NCBI GenBank assembly: GCA_051294375.1
Contig: CM119270.1
Coordinates: 322,713 to 386,712 of the forward strand
Source: Paraspadella gotoi
Lineage: Eukaryota; Chaetognatha
Length of the DNA: 64,000 bases
Direction: 5' to 3'
The stretch's first letter is position 1. Every line of letters starts with the position of its first letter. Of this stretch, positions 9,742-23,599 are shown in pieces. A model generated the notes under the pieces. That model was not told the origin of the DNA and searched no databases. It saw nothing but the letters and a program-made list of their open reading frames with translations. Both the position numbers and the translations under genes were made by a program.

Positions 9742-10304
9742 ATTAGGATCAATATGAAGGTGAGAAAATTAAAATGTTTTCTACTACTTTATCAAAAAAT
9801 TAACACAAATAATCTTTTAATTATTCATTTTAAAAAATTGTTTTCATTTAACACTAACCTGTAGAAAACCTTTTAGCGATCCAATAAAATTATTTTTATG
9901 GAATCAAATAAAAGTTTTTGTAGAAAAGAAAAATGATTTTTCCAATTTAGTTTTCACCTTTTTATAGACAGTCAAGAGTTGAGGTCAGGTTTTTAAGTCA
10001 CGTTCTGGTTTTCGTGTGTCACGTTGGGGATAAAACCGTTGTTCAAGACTAGAAATGATTGATGGAAATGAATCTGGCCGAGATTGAAAGTGGTTAAACC
10101 TGGGAAACTGTAATTAATTCAAAATGCATCAAGAATTAATTTTCTCGACTTTTTCGAGAACGTCTTTGACTTATAATGTTTTAAAACTTCAAACTACTAA
10201 TCAACTTATTAATATTATATACATTGTATAAATTGAATATAGAGCTTGGCTTGAGACATTGGTAATAAGGGCAAAAGAAAATCGGCTATACTTATTTATG
10301 ATAG
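9742..10304. other. upstream flank of the knottin-like gene, no further gene seen
   Basis: AT-rich DNA holding the alternative TATA at 9959-9966. The 9960-10120 part is less AT-rich, but I find no open exon with splice signals on either strand. Confidence 0.45.
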
Positions 10305-10665
10305 GTGAGGTTGAGGAATTAAGAATTAGATTAGGAATTTGATTAGGAATTAGATTAAAAAATAGATTAGGAATTAGATTAGGAATTAGATTAGGAATTA
10401 GATCAGGAATTAGAAAAGGAATTAGCTTAGAAATTAGATTAGGAAATTGATTAGGAATTAGTTTAGAATTAGATTAGAAATTAGATTAAGAATTAGATTA
10501 GGAATTAGATTAGAAATTAGAATAGGAATTAGATTAAGATAGGATTATAATTTAGATTAGGAATTAGATTAGGAATTATATTAGGAATTATATTAGGAAT
10601 TAAATTAGAAATTAGATTAGGAATTAGATTAGAAATTAGATTAGGAATTAGATTAAGAATTATGG
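10305..10665. repeat. 12-bp minisatellite, consensus GGAATTAGATTA
   Basis: About 28-30 units in direct order, with frequent single-base changes (AGAAATTAGATT, GGAATTATATTA) and one GATC variant. Confidence 0.9.
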
Positions 10666-10679
10666 TTTACGCATAATTT

Positions 10680-10760
10680 TACTCATTAGGGTTAGGGATT
10701 AGGTTAGCGTTAGTGGTGAGGGATTAGGTTAGCGTTCGTGGTTAGAAATTGGGTTATTAT
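10680..10760. repeat. short TTAGGG/TTAGG-like stretch
   Basis: Contains ATTAGGGTTAGGGATTAGG and a repeated GGTTAGCGTTAGTGG/GGTTAGCGTTCGTGG phrase. It continues from the adjacent ATTAGATTA minisatellite and is more likely a drifted edge of that array than a true telomeric insert. Confidence 0.5.
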
Positions 10761-13027
10761 TCTAGAATTAAAAATTGACTTAACCTCTCAAACTTGTTAA
10801 ATTTTGCTTTATTAATTTTTGTTTTTTGTCCTATTACCACTGTTCAGTTTGCTGTTAAGAATGTTTCAATATGTTTAAATGCTACATTTAATTAGGTTTT
10901 ACTCAACACTTAAAAGCCTCCGTCATTTTCTCTCTCTTTCTGTCTCTCCCTTCAATTCAATCCACATAAATCTTTCAAAAACGAATTAATTTTTGCCCAA
11001 ATTTTGACGCAAACGTCAAAAGTTGAGAACGATTTTCCCAAGTCACGTATTTTCGAAAAAAAGTTGAAAATCAACACTTTTATTCTTTGTAAAAGAAAAA
11101 TCTGGTTTTTAAATCATAAAAACTTGAAATTTGATTTTCAAAACTGAGAAAGAAGTAAACTCATTAGGAATGTCTTCTTTTTTATTAAACTAATTTATTA
11201 AACTAATTTATTAAACTAATTTTTTATTAACCTCATTAGGAATGTCTTCTTTTTTATTCAATCAAAATGCTAAAGGAATAGTATTTCAGAGCTTTTAAAC
11301 TTTTATTGTTTTTAATTAATTTCAATCTATCAATCAATCAATAAATGAAAGGGAAAATTTGTCTCTCTTCCTAGCCTCTCTGCTGTGCATTTTCGCCTTT
11401 CATGAAAATTAACAATCAAAATAGTTTAAACGTTTTTAAATTAACAATTTAAAAGTAAGTAAAATTGAAATTATTAGGTTGACAGGTCACTCAACCTTTA
11501 AAAGTAGCTTGATATTAGCACAACCAATATAAAGAATATCCATTAGTTTATTAAATAGTCTATTTTCCCTTAACTTATGACCGGCTATGGCGGTTCAAGG
11601 CCTCCATCACAAGAAAGCTGGACCTTACTAGCTTTCTATCAAAACTCTCACCTAGTCTAGTTTATAATCACTTCCAAAGTAGCTGCCTTCCCTAATAATG
11701 AACAGGTGTAATGTTTCCAAGAATATTTCAATCGTACAAAAGGACCGCTCCCTAAAGTATGTATGTATGTATGTATGTATGTATTAGGCCGGAAGAGGTT
11801 GAAAACTAGAAGTTCTCTCAAATAAATAATGGATAAGTGACTGTTAGAGATAATGAAAATGAAAATAAATTTTAAAATTTATCTTATTAATTAGCGCACG
11901 GAAGCATTTAAAGATTATTTTATTACCATATAAAGCTTAAAATATTTTTTTAATTTTTTTTAATAGATTCCGATAGAGCTTTAAAAGTTAGATCAGGTTA
12001 TAAATACAACTTTTTTAAAAAAATTTGTTTTATTGATGAAAATTTTAAAAACTATGAAATTCAGCCAATGATGATGATGATGATTTTTTAAGGTTTTTTC
12101 TATTTTTAACCAATTCATTGTCAAAATTTTAAAAAAATGTAGTACTAACCTTCATTTAACTTTTCAAGCACTATAGGAATCCGTTTTTAAAAAAAAATTT
12201 TAAAAAAAGTTTTTTTTATTTGTTATATATTAATAAATATTTAAAAGCTTCAGTGCAACAACCCAATGAACTAATTCAAAAAGTTGCATTGAAAATCGAT
12301 TTAGTAATAGACGGAAAAAAGGAATTTTTTTGAGAGAACTAAAAGTTATAAAAAGTGTTCAATTTTGGCCCGCCTTAGTAAGTATGTATGAATGTATGTA
12401 TGTATGAATGTAACGCAAGTGTATACTTAGAAAAAATCTAGACCCTTCCTTTCCATGATACTGTGATACTGTGATACTGTTAAATATTCTCAGCGACCGC
12501 AACAACCTTCAACTTTTCTCCCAAGAGTCGATTTTCTGTCCCGATTCAATCTTTTTTCTCATTTGCATATTTCGCGAATTCCTGCGACCTGGCGATAGAG
12601 GGCGCAAGAGCTAAAAACATGGTCGTAGTCGTCTTAAGTGGAAAAAACAGCGCGCGGACAAAACACGGCCTTAACTGAAGAAACAACGTTCAGGCAAAAC
12701 ACGACTGTCCTTCGTGTAACTGTTGTCGTCGTTGTTCAACAATTTACATTTATGCAATCCACATTTTTAATAATATATTATTTAATAATTTTTAATGTTC
12801 TAATTTTCTAAATCCGAATGTTTATTTTTTTAATGAAAGAAATAATGTTTAAATATAAACATTAAAACAAATAGAGTTAAATAATTATTTATCTGGGTTT
12901 AAAAAAAAAAAAGAATGAATTTAAATCTGATGAATTTTTTTTCTTCTCGATAAAGAAAAAAACACTTTTTTTGCATCGCCTCATTTTTATGTCTATCGAT
13001 AAAAAGTGGATAAATCACTTTAAATGG
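10761..13027. other. AT-rich non-coding DNA with small repeats
   Basis: No supported gene. Recognisable items are a partial dispersed repeat at 11518-11620, (GTAT)n at 11757-11786, duplicated ATTAAACTAATTT words at 11185-11225, a second GTATGTATG-type cluster at 12379-12410, and a GC-richer patch at 12560-12720 with a CTGGCGATAGAGGGCGC motif and two AAAACACG-containing repeats. Confidence 0.5.
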
Positions 13028-13822
13028 NNNNNNNNNNNNNNNNNNNNNNNNNNNNNNNNNNNNNNNNNNNNNNNNNNNNNNNNNNNNNNNNNNNNNNNNN
13101 NNNNNNNNNNNNNNNNNNNNNNNNNNNNNNNNNNNNNNNNNNNNNNNNNNNNNNNNNNNNNNNNNNNNNNNNNNNNNNNNNNNNNNNNNNNNNNNNNNNN
13201 NNNNNNNNNNNNNNNNNNNNNNNNNNNNNNNNNNNNNNNNNNNNNNNNNNNNNNNNNNNNNNNNNNNNNNNNNNNNNNNNNNNNNNNNNNNNNNNNNNNN
13301 NNNNNNNNNNNNNNNNNNNNNNNNNNNNNNNNNNNNNNNNNNNNNNNNNNNNNNNNNNNNNNNNNNNNNNNNNNNNNNNNNNNNNNNNNNNNNNNNNNNN
13401 NNNNNNNNNNNNNNNNNNNNNNNNNNNNNNNNNNNNNNNNNNNNNNNNNNNNNNNNNNNNNNNNNNNNNNNNNNNNNNNNNNNNNNNNNNNNNNNNNNNN
13501 NNNNNNNNNNNNNNNNNNNNNNNNNNNNNNNNNNNNNNNNNNNNNNNNNNNNNNNNNNNNNNNNNNNNNNNNNNNNNNNNNNNNNNNNNNNNNNNNNNNN
13601 NNNNNNNNNNNNNNNNNNNNNNNNNNNNNNNNNNNNNNNNNNNNNNNNNNNNNNNNNNNNNNNNNNNNNNNNNNNNNNNNNNNNNNNNNNNNNNNNNNNN
13701 NNNNNNNNNNNNNNNNNNNNNNNNNNNNNNNNNNNNNNNNNNNNNNNNNNNNNNNNNNNNNNNNNNNNNNNNNNNNNNNNNNNNNNNNNNNNNNNNNNNN
13801 NNNNNNNNNNNNNNNNNNNNNN
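13028..13822. other. assembly gap of 795 N
   Basis: Run of N. The frames listed across it are not genes. Confidence 0.98.
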
Positions 13823-13905
13823 GGTAATCAGGAATTGGCGTTCAAAGCTACTTGGGGTCGGACAGACGGACGGACAGACAGACGGACGGCCGGAAATCGT
13901 TTATT
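13823..13905. repeat. dispersed repeat end with GGACAGACGGACGGACAGAC block
   Basis: Begins with a TCAAAGCTACTTGGGG segment followed by GACG/GACA tetranucleotides. A related element in the opposite sense is at 9262-9350 (GGTCGGTCGGT, then TTTCAAAGCTCATTACTTTG), so this is a recurring low-copy element of unknown class. Confidence 0.5.
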
Positions 13906-14079
13906 TTGCATATTTCTCTCATAGTTTGATATTCTGAGATGATACTAGTCACTTACCGACAACATTTTTGGGTAGTGAGAGGTGAGAGAAACGAACCTCA
14001 CTCGACAATCGCTTTCTCATTTTGAGAAAAAATGTTGTTTTCCTCCGTCATCATTCTTCGAGAATTTCTTTGGCACCAA

Positions 14080-14674
14080 AACTCCTTTTATTTTTCCTCC
14101 CTTTTCTTTTTCCTCCCTTTTCTTTTTCCTCCCTTTTCTTTTTCTTCCTTTTCTTTTTTTTTTCTTCCATTTATTTTTCTTTTCTCTTCTTTTTTCTCCC
14201 TTTTTTTTCTTTTTCTTTTCTTGGTTTTTACTTTTATCTTGATAAAACTTAAATTTGAAATTATGATTTTTGAACAAAGATTAAATTAATTTAAACGAGA
14301 AAAAAAACTTTTTTCACAAAAAAAAAAANNNNNNNNNNNNNNNNNNNNNNNNNNNNNNNNNNNNNNNNNNNNNNNNNNNNNNNNNNNNNNNNNNNNNNNN
14401 NNNNNNNNNNNNNNNNNNNNNNNNNNNNNNNNNNNNNNNNNNNNNNNNNNNNNNNNNNNNNNNNNNNNNNNNNNNNNNNNNNNNNNNNNNNNNNNNNNNN
14501 NNNNNNNNNNNNNNNNNNNNNNNNNNNNNNNNNNNNNNNNNNNNNNNNNNNNNNNNNNNNNNNNNNNNNNNNNNNNNNNNNNNNNNNNNNNNNNNNNNNN
14601 NNNNNNNNNNNNNNNNNNNNNNNNNNNNNNNNNNNNNNNNNNNNNNNNNTCTCTCTCTCTCTCTCTCTCTCTCT
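14080..14674. other. T/C-rich tract, 321-N gap and CT repeat
   Basis: TTTTCCTCCCTTTTC units run over about 14090-14220, then an AT-rich spacer, N from 14329 to 14649, and CT repeats at 14650-14674. Protein frames here are repeat translations. Confidence 0.9.
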
Positions 14675-14783
14675 CGTTGTTTTTCTCCATCTTTCACTTC
14701 TCTTTTCGCATTAACCTCTCTTTTTTTCTCCTCGTAGATTTTATTACCTTCCACTTTTTTTGGTTTCGGCTCTAAATGGAAAA

Positions 14784-15026
14784 GCGACGCGCACTCATGT
14801 GCAATGCTAAGTCACCAAAGCGACACAATGTGCAATGCTAAGTCACCAAAGCGACACAATGTGCAATGCTAAGTCACCAAGGCGACACAATGTGCAATGA
14901 TAAGTCAACAAGGCGACATAATGTGCAATGCAAAGTCACCAAGGCGACACAATGTGCAATGATAAGTCACCAAGGCGACATAATGTGCAATGCAAAGTCA
15001 CCAAGGCGATACAATGTTTAATGACA
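14784..15026. repeat. 31-bp minisatellite, eight units, with a 62-bp dimer pattern
   Basis: Units contain GCGACACAATGTGCAATG followed by CTAAGTCACCAAA. Units 4-5 and 6-7 form nearly identical pairs: within each pair the first unit reads ACACAATG and GATAAGTCA, the second ATAATG and GCAAAGTCA. This shows a step of dimer amplification. The last unit is degenerate. Confidence 0.9.
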
Positions 15027-15593
15027 TGGTGAAGAATTCCACATTAAGACATCGCGGTATCATACATTAGAAAACATCTAATACCAAGTCAACACGGCGC
15101 CCCACCGTGCTACGCCAATTTCTTTTGGAGACTCCATCTGCATTCTGCAATGCAAACTCATTGTGGGCGTATCGCCAATGATTGCAAAATCATCAGTGCT
15201 CAGTGCGTTGCAATGCCAAGTTTGTTTATGAGCTAAATTCCGTGGCCTTTTAATAAATTATCTTTAATGTAATTTCATTTCATTATCTAGTGAGAATCTT
15301 TAGATCGCTTTTGTCGGCCTTTCAAGTCATTTCATGTCGTTACATGTCAGTTTATGTCATTTTAAGTCTTAATAACAGTTGTTAAAAGTAATTTTCTTTT
15401 TATCATAATAGCAAAATTTGTTATTTGAATTTTTTAGCGTCATAATATTTTAATTTGTACTTAATTTTATTCACTTTTCTTTTCTTTTCTTTGCTTTTAT
15501 TTTCTGTTCTTCTTTTATTTTTTCTTTTCTTTTATTTTTTTTGACTGTCGAAGTTCGAGTTTTCTTTTGTTAAACAAAATTGTAAACATTTAA
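15027..15593. other. no gene seen
   Basis: Contains further drifted AATGC/GCAAT words to about 15250, short repeats of TCATTTCATGTC type at 15320-15370, and T-rich CTTTT repeats at 15475-15540. I find no supported exon. Confidence 0.45.
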
Positions 15594-15849
15594 ATGGAGT
15601 TGAAAGCCAACAGAGCTTCTTCTCATCGTCTGCACTACTCTCTCTCCACTCTCTCTTCTCTCCTCATCCTTGCTTTTCTCTCTCTAACCGCCGCGAGTTT
15701 TGTTTACATCTTCTGCTAATGTGTTTTTTTTTTTTTCATTTTTTTTTGTTTCTCTCTCTTCTTTTTATAATTATTTTCTTTTTATATTTTTTTCTGCTGT
15801 TTCTCTATCGGGGCGCCAGAGTTAGTCATGTATGTACTCATTTCAGGTC

Positions 15850-16660
15850 ACTTTTAAACAAGAGGGGCGAGAGAGAGGAGAGGGGGGACGAGAGCGAGAG
15901 GAGGGAAAGGGAGGAGGGAAGTAGAGAGAGAGGAGAGAGGAATAAGAGGAAGGAGAAAGAGAGAGAGAGGAGAAGCGAACGGTTCCGCCCTTTGCTTTCA
16001 ACAAATGAGGATCCGTTTAGTTTGGCTTCCAGTTCGTCGTTAGACGATTAGTTTCGAGTTAATAGTAATACTTGGTTATAATTTGTATCATTATAGTGAA
16101 CAGTCAATGACAAGACAGTCTCTATTAAAAGGAGAGAGGAGAAGAGAAGAGAGATGAGGAGAGAGAGAGAGGGCAGAGAGAGAGAGAGGAGAAGAGAGAG
16201 ATTATTAGATCGGAGAGAACGGAGAGGCAAGAGAGAGACAGAAGAGAGAGAGTGACAAAAGGGACACTCCTTTTCCGAGTCTTACAAAAAGGAATGACAT
16301 AGCCTATGAAACAGATCCTCAATTTTCTAACGAGTCCATTTTCCTTTCTTTTTCTTCTTGTTCTCTCTCTCTCTCTCATCGCTCCTCTCCTCTCTCTCTC
16401 TCTCTCTCCTCTCTCCTCTCTCTCCTCTTTTCTCTCTCTCTCTCAACCCGCCCACAGTTTAGTGCGAGCTTGGGTATCAGCCTCCCCGGATTTAAGCGCC
16501 TGTGTATAAAACTTTAAGTTTAACCGAGAGCATTGAAAATCATAGTCAACTTGATTGAGAGAGAGAGAGAGAGAAAGAGAGTAAGAATGAGAGAGAGAGG
16601 AGAGAGAGAAAGAGAGGGGGGGGAGAGAAACAGACTGAGGGAACGAGCGAGAGACATACT
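15850..16660. repeat. interrupted GA/CT low-complexity block
   Basis: Purine-rich GAGAGGAG tracts (15860-15975, 16125-16255), CT tracts (16361-16443) and GA tracts (16556-16660), separated by short unique pieces. Frames of 60-110 codons here are repeat translations. Confidence 0.9.
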
Positions 16661-16968
16661 TTTTTCCTTTTATTTTTTAAAAAACAAAACAATTATAACT
16701 ACAACAACAACAAAAACAACAACGTTTATGTCGATAATGAAAATGAAAAAATGATAAAAAAAAGTGCAAATAATTAACGATAAAAAATGACAAAGTAACG
16801 ATAAATAAAAGATGAAAAAATGTCAACAGAATTACAAAATAATAAAACTGACAAAAATAACAACGAAAAGACGGTAAAAGGATGACAAAATGTCGAAACG
16901 CTGTCAAAAAAAAACAAGGATGACAAAACAACGAATAAGGTTTCCGAAGATAATGAGGTCGTGAGAAA

Positions 16969-18000
<1,032 letters not shown>

Positions 18001-20420
18001 TTATGACTCAAGTGAAGTGAGTCCGTTTAGCGGCTCTTCCCCCTTGGGCCCATCGCACCGTCTCTCTCTCTGCTCTCTCATCGTCTTCTCTCTCAGGGTT
18101 TCGTGTGGCGGTTCATGGTTAATTCCAGAAGCCTCCGAGATGCAGCGAGCTCTCCGGGAGCAGGCCGCGCGGGTCGGCGCAGAAGCGGCTGGTCTCCTGC
18201 GGTTCGACTTCACTTCGCTTCGCTCTTCTTACTGCTCTTCCTCTTCCTTCTCCTCTATCTTCCTCGCGGATCGGGCGCGGCTTCAAAGTCGATCCGACTC
18301 GGAGCTGCAGCGGCATAACTCGTGCTTTTCTCTCTCTCCTTATGCTCGTCACCGGCGCGAGGCTCTCTCTCTGCCTCCGACCGTCTGATACTAGGGGTTG
18401 CAGCGGATCCCGTGGAGTCTCTTTAATGAGGATCAAGGCTTTTTGAAAAATATTACATTATTAGTAAGGGTCATTTCGAACGATGTCAAAAAGAAAAAAG
18501 AAAAAACAAAAAACAAAGAGAAGACAGAAAAACGGAGAAGGAGAAGCGAAAGAAAAAGAAAAAGAAGGAAAAAAAATATTAAAATTTAGACAGACAAATT
18601 TTTTAATATTAAGATTTGAGCTTAAAATAAATAATAATATTAAACAAGAGATATACATCTAACAATAGATGATTAAATATGCTGAAACAATTGAAAATAT
18701 GATAAGAGATAAAATGTCGTTAATTGAGATGATATATAGTATTGCAATGTTTGTTAACGTGAGGACGTATGAAGAGTAAAGAGTAGAACAAATTTAGGAA
18801 TCAAGTAGAATCAAAATTGAGCTTGCAGCAATGAATATTTAAGAATAATGGTTTGTTTTTTTCATTTTTAATTTTTGCATAGCCATATTTAATACCATAG
18901 TAAGACTGTGTCAAAGTTTAAAAAATAATTTTTTCTTATTTTATGAAAGCAGATTAATTTAATCCACGACCTTTATTTAAAATTTAATCTCGACTATGAA
19001 CTAAATCATCACACTTTCTTAAAAAAGTCTGCACCAATTCATTTCTTAGTCTGCCTCTTCGTCCTAGAAAGCTATCCTAGCTGCACTACACAGACACTAG
19101 CTCACTAGACGACAAGTCAGAGATTTTTTTTACCATATAATTCTGTTGAGACGGCCAAATGTAGAATATGGCAATCTTGCTCCATTTTCAAGCTCTTCAA
19201 CAAATAGCTGAACATAAATATACTGAAAATATTAACCACAAACCTTCCCGGGAAATCACCACATATTTTGGACAGATTCTCGACATAATAAATTCTTTGT
19301 TCCAATCTGACTCCGGGTTGAAAACTCTTAGAATCCGATCGTTAGCTCCCTCTTTCACTTTTACTTTAAATAAAAATTTCAGCAAAATGGACTAATTCAC
19401 TGTTAACATGATCGTCATCAATAGATTAAAATAACCAACTGAAATGTAATGAAAAATTTGAGAGCCTTCGAGACATATTGCTATCGATTCCCTGGAATTC
19501 GAAGTTTTTGTAATGACAACATACCTTAAGAGTGCGTTGCCATGCGTGTATTGAAGTTGGAATTCCCCTTATTTTTATATAATAAAAATTGGCGTCAAAA
19601 TATTTCCCGAGCGACGCAGTCCATTTGAATCGGACATGTTTCGATGTCAAAATGATGGTTTATTTGTCAAGAGAAAAAGAAATCGAGCCGCTTTCAGCAT
19701 TAACAGGATCGGAATGAGTGTTTTGTAACATATGTTTTTTACCTGATTTTTCCAAGGGGCGTTGACATATTTGTAGTGTCAGATTTTATGACGAGAATTC
19801 TCTATTGAAAAAGTTTCCTCGATTTCTAGAACGACGTAGACTCTATGCCTAATGTTTTGAGAGGTCGCCTTATAGCCAGGAGTGGAGCAAGTTGAAATCA
19901 AAAAGCCATGCAAAACATTGTCTGATATCCTAAGTACTACTGTACTACTACTGACTACTACTACTCCTACTACTACTACTACTACTACTACACTATACTT
20001 GCTCTAACTACTAGATTTAATTAATTAATTGAATATCTGACTTATCAAGTTTTCACGCGTGTCAATTCTAAGATGTACTTTAGTAATTATCTTCTCGGTT
20101 TGAATTTGAGGCATTCAAACTTGATTGAAATGATAAGAAAGAGAGATGAGACCGACCAAGAGCAAGAGAGAGACAGAGAAGCAGGAGCGAGAAGAAGGAG
20201 ATGAGGAGATATGCGGCCCCGATCCGCCGGACTTAACCGGAAGAAGCCCGACGTCACTATCGAGGAGAGAGAAATCTCCCGATACCCGAGCGGAAGAAGC
20301 CGGAAGGAAGAGAAGGTGAAGTGGTCGGCCAGCCGCGCGGCCGCACTGCTCCGGTGGACGGCTGAGGCGTTGGGAAAGAGCCTGGAGATATTGACTCCTC
20401 TCTCTCGTCTCTTTCCTTCT

Positions 20421-20450
<30 letters not shown>
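18001..20450. other. region leading into copy A: GC-rich patch and AT-rich DNA, no gene called
   Basis: Bases 18030-18080 resemble 41330-41370 at the start of copy B (a GCGCTCTT, CCCCTTGG, CGCACCGTCT series). Bases 18100-18420 are GC-rich and rich in CpG, unlike their surroundings. Bases 18590-19900 are AT-rich; (ACT)n lies at 19928-19990. A second GC-rich patch at 20200-20395 precedes a CT tract. Several frames are open in the GC-rich patches on both strands, so none can be preferred. Confidence 0.5.
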
Positions 20451-20462
<12 letters not shown>

Positions 20463-21719
20463 ACTCTCTCCTTTTAACTCTTCTACTCTCGTCCGCTGCG
20501 TTTTGGGTCTCTGCCAGAAAACCGGAAACAAAAAAAATTTCGCTTGCGGAATTAGTCGGATGGAGGAAGTCCGCCATCTTTTTTTCCCTGTTGCCGATTT
20601 TGGCAAAGTTAGCGAACAATAGAAAATAAAGCAAAAGAGGAGCGAGAGAGAGAGAGATAGAGAAGACCGAGCGGACGACTGATGAGAGAGATGAGGGCTG
20701 AGATGGTAGAGATGAGAGAAGTAGGAGTAACCGGAATCGATAATCTGATGGGACGCGACATCCGGATCAAACCATATGGTTGAAGTGGCCTTCGCGAGTA
20801 GATCTCCGGCGGCGAACAGAAATTGAAACAAGAAAAAATTATAAAGATTCTCTTTTATTATTTCAATTTCCCATTTTTTCAACGTCAAATTACGAGCGCG
20901 TATTTCCATTCCGGAGACCGATCGTCTCTTCTCTCTCTCTCTCCTCTCTTCTCGTCTGCTCTCTCTCTGTTCTCTCTCTCTCTCTCACTCGGTGTGCGTT
21001 GGTCGTCACGTGATTGGTTCTCAGCGTCGCAATAAATCGATGGTGAAGGTTAAAAAACGTGAAACTTTCGAAAGAGAAAATTGAAAAGACATTTTTTCTG
21101 CTCTTTTTCCTAATTTTTTTGTTTTCTTCTCTTCGCGGATTTCTTCATCAATTTTACTTGTTTGTCTCTCCTCAGGCCTCAGTGAGCGCGCCTCGACTTC
21201 GGCGATCTGCGTTACTTGAGCTTCCTCCTGAATGCACTTCTCGAATCAATCTTCCATCGCTCTCCTCCGTCATCCTCGCCGGTCTTATTCTTTTTTTCTG
21301 TCTGTCTCCGACGGAGCTATGTTGCTGTCGAGAGGCGTCAGTATTTCCTCTCCTCTTTCCTCCTCGTGCTGGTCGTACGTCCGTTCGTCTCGGTCCTGGG
21401 CCATACCCCTCCTTTTTGCTTCTTCCTCCTCGTGTAGCCTGAGTCCCCTCTGCTCGCTTCGCTCCTCCTCCATCTCCTTCACTATCCCGTCTTGTGTCCT
21501 CTCGCTTTGTCCTCATTCCACCGTCAACGCTTTTCATATTTATAAGAATGAGAACTCTTGGAAGTCAAGGAAGAACGAGGAAAAGAAAATACAGACATAC
21601 ACTCCCATATCTTCCAACGTCAGAAGCACGCACGATTAATTTTTTATCCTTTTCCTCTCCACTCTATCTCTCTGATTATCCAAAGTGTATTGTTTTGAGT
21701 TATTGACCCTAAATTTGAT

Positions 21720-22860
21720 ATTTAACTACTAAATCGCTCAATTATTGCATTAGATAAATCTAGTAAGATGAATACACAATCAGCTATGTAACATACACAC
21801 TCAACCACACCGTCAGAAAAAGACGAGCAAGCGCACGCAGAGAGCACGACGAGCAGGACGACGAGAGAGAGAGAGAGATACGGGGGAGAGAGAAGAAAAG
21901 GAAAAAAATAAAAGAGAGAACAGAGAAGAACATAAAAAACAAATAGTAGGTATTCGAGAGAATAAAAAGATCGTCTCATCCGTTCAGGAAAAGTATACTG
22001 TCTTTCTGCTATAACGCTCCGCGCACACCCGAATCGTACGAAGACAGGATCGGATACGACAGAGTCAAGGCCGCGCGTGTGACCCAAAAAAAAATGAACC
22101 AAAGAATCGAATATACAGCGGCGCGCTCTCTCTGTGCCCGTTCGCAGTTCTTTGTCCGCGACGCACAAATATAGATATGAACACACTAGAAAACACATAT
22201 CGAGTATTTTGCAATATAGCAGAAGACATAGCAAAATACAGATGAGTATACACAGATTAAGATATATAGAATATATAATAGTAGATACATACGCTATAGA
22301 ATATTGGTAAAAGAATTATAGATATAATATAAAGAATATATATATATATAAAATTATAATAGTATATTATAAATGATAATAAATAGAGATATAGATAATA
22401 AAAAAATACATAGAGGCGACAAATAACTTTAATCGCGACATGGCATGTCCATCGCAGTACCTATCTTTTTAAAATACACCATGACACTTCTTTGCCTAAT
22501 ATCATATCACCTACTAATAACACAGACTAAAAATCAGTTAACATATCACTAAACCATAGAAATACACTAGATCATCATCTATATATAATCACATATATAC
22601 GCATAGATTATCAGTCAGATAGATATAGGCTAATAAGATAGTACCTCTCTCTCTCCCTCTCTCCTCCGTCTCCCTCTCTCTCCCTCATCGTCAAGACGCA
22701 TTTTAATCTCTCTCTCTCATCTCTCACATCAAAATCATACACAATATCACAGATTCTCTCAATACATCTACATCATACAAAAGAACATTAGCACCCATTC
22801 ACCTCTCTACTCTCTCCCACAGATACATCATACTACAGCAGACTCAGCCCACCTGCTCAA
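21720..22860. other. AT-rich and CT-rich segment of copy A without clear counterpart
   Basis: Contains GA tracts near 21860-21890, dense TATA/AGATAT words at 22250-22420 and CT tracts at 22640-22720. Copy B has a gap at 42652-42776 near the equivalent place, so part of this may be what the gap lacks. The 170-codon minus frame at 21722-22234 has no recognisable domain. Confidence 0.4.
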
Positions 22861-23599
22861 TTGTTCTTCTTAATCTCGAGTCCTTCACGCCGCCGCTCCC
22901 CTACTCCGGCCGCCCACGCGCACCTTCGTTTCGTCCCAGTCGAATTTTTATTTATCTTCGACGACCCGCCGCCCCACACACCCAATCAATTCGACAACAC
23001 ACACAGCACACAGCTATCGAGCATAGTACTTGACGTTCTTTGTCTTTCAATATCCACCGCATGTGGCCTCTCTTAGTTCCCTTAAATAATCCAACCCAAA
23101 TCCCACTGTTACCCCTTTTCGCCTGTTCAAAGTCCCCTCCCCTTACGGTTACCTTTGTCGGGCTTCGACCTCCCGGCGCTATAACCTCCGCTTCGTGCCT
23201 TTTCCGGGGTTGTTTAGCGCACATTGCCCCCTTCCCCCGTGCCCAGCCGCTCCCGTTGATTGGGAGTTTTGGGCCATGGCCTCCCTCCGCGCGCGCGCCC
23301 GAGAGAGAGTAAAGAGAGAGAGGAGAGAGAGAGAGAAAAGAAGAGAGAGAAGAGAGGAGAGAGGAGCAGAGGAGAGAGAGAGGAAGGGAGATGAAGAGGA
23401 GAGAGAGAGACAAGAAGTGAAAAAGAAAGGATTCTTTTTTTTCCTTGGGCGTTTCAGTGTAATGAGGCGGCTTTGTAGTTTTGTCCTGCGCGTTTCCCTA
23501 ATCTCGACCCATCGTACCGCCTGGCTGCAGTCTGGTGCCTGCATATGCTGCACCTCCCAGGCACGCGTGCCTGCATATCACCGTGCATTTCTTCGGGGA

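Noticed and set aside
15594-15719. 41-residue open frame with a hydrophobic stretch resembling a signal anchor
   Set aside because: The hydrophobic part is the translation of a CT-rich tract, and there is no promoter, splice site or downstream exon.
19120-19650. Several minus-strand frames with splice-like sites (AAG|GTATGT near 19530, CGGGAAG|GTTTGT near 19245)
   Set aside because: Frames on both strands are open, the pieces do not join in a consistent phase, and no domain is recognisable.
20115-20909. 264-codon minus-strand frame
   Set aside because: Half is CT/GA repeat; the rest lies in insertion-rich copy A and is not kept open in copy B at 41455-41900.
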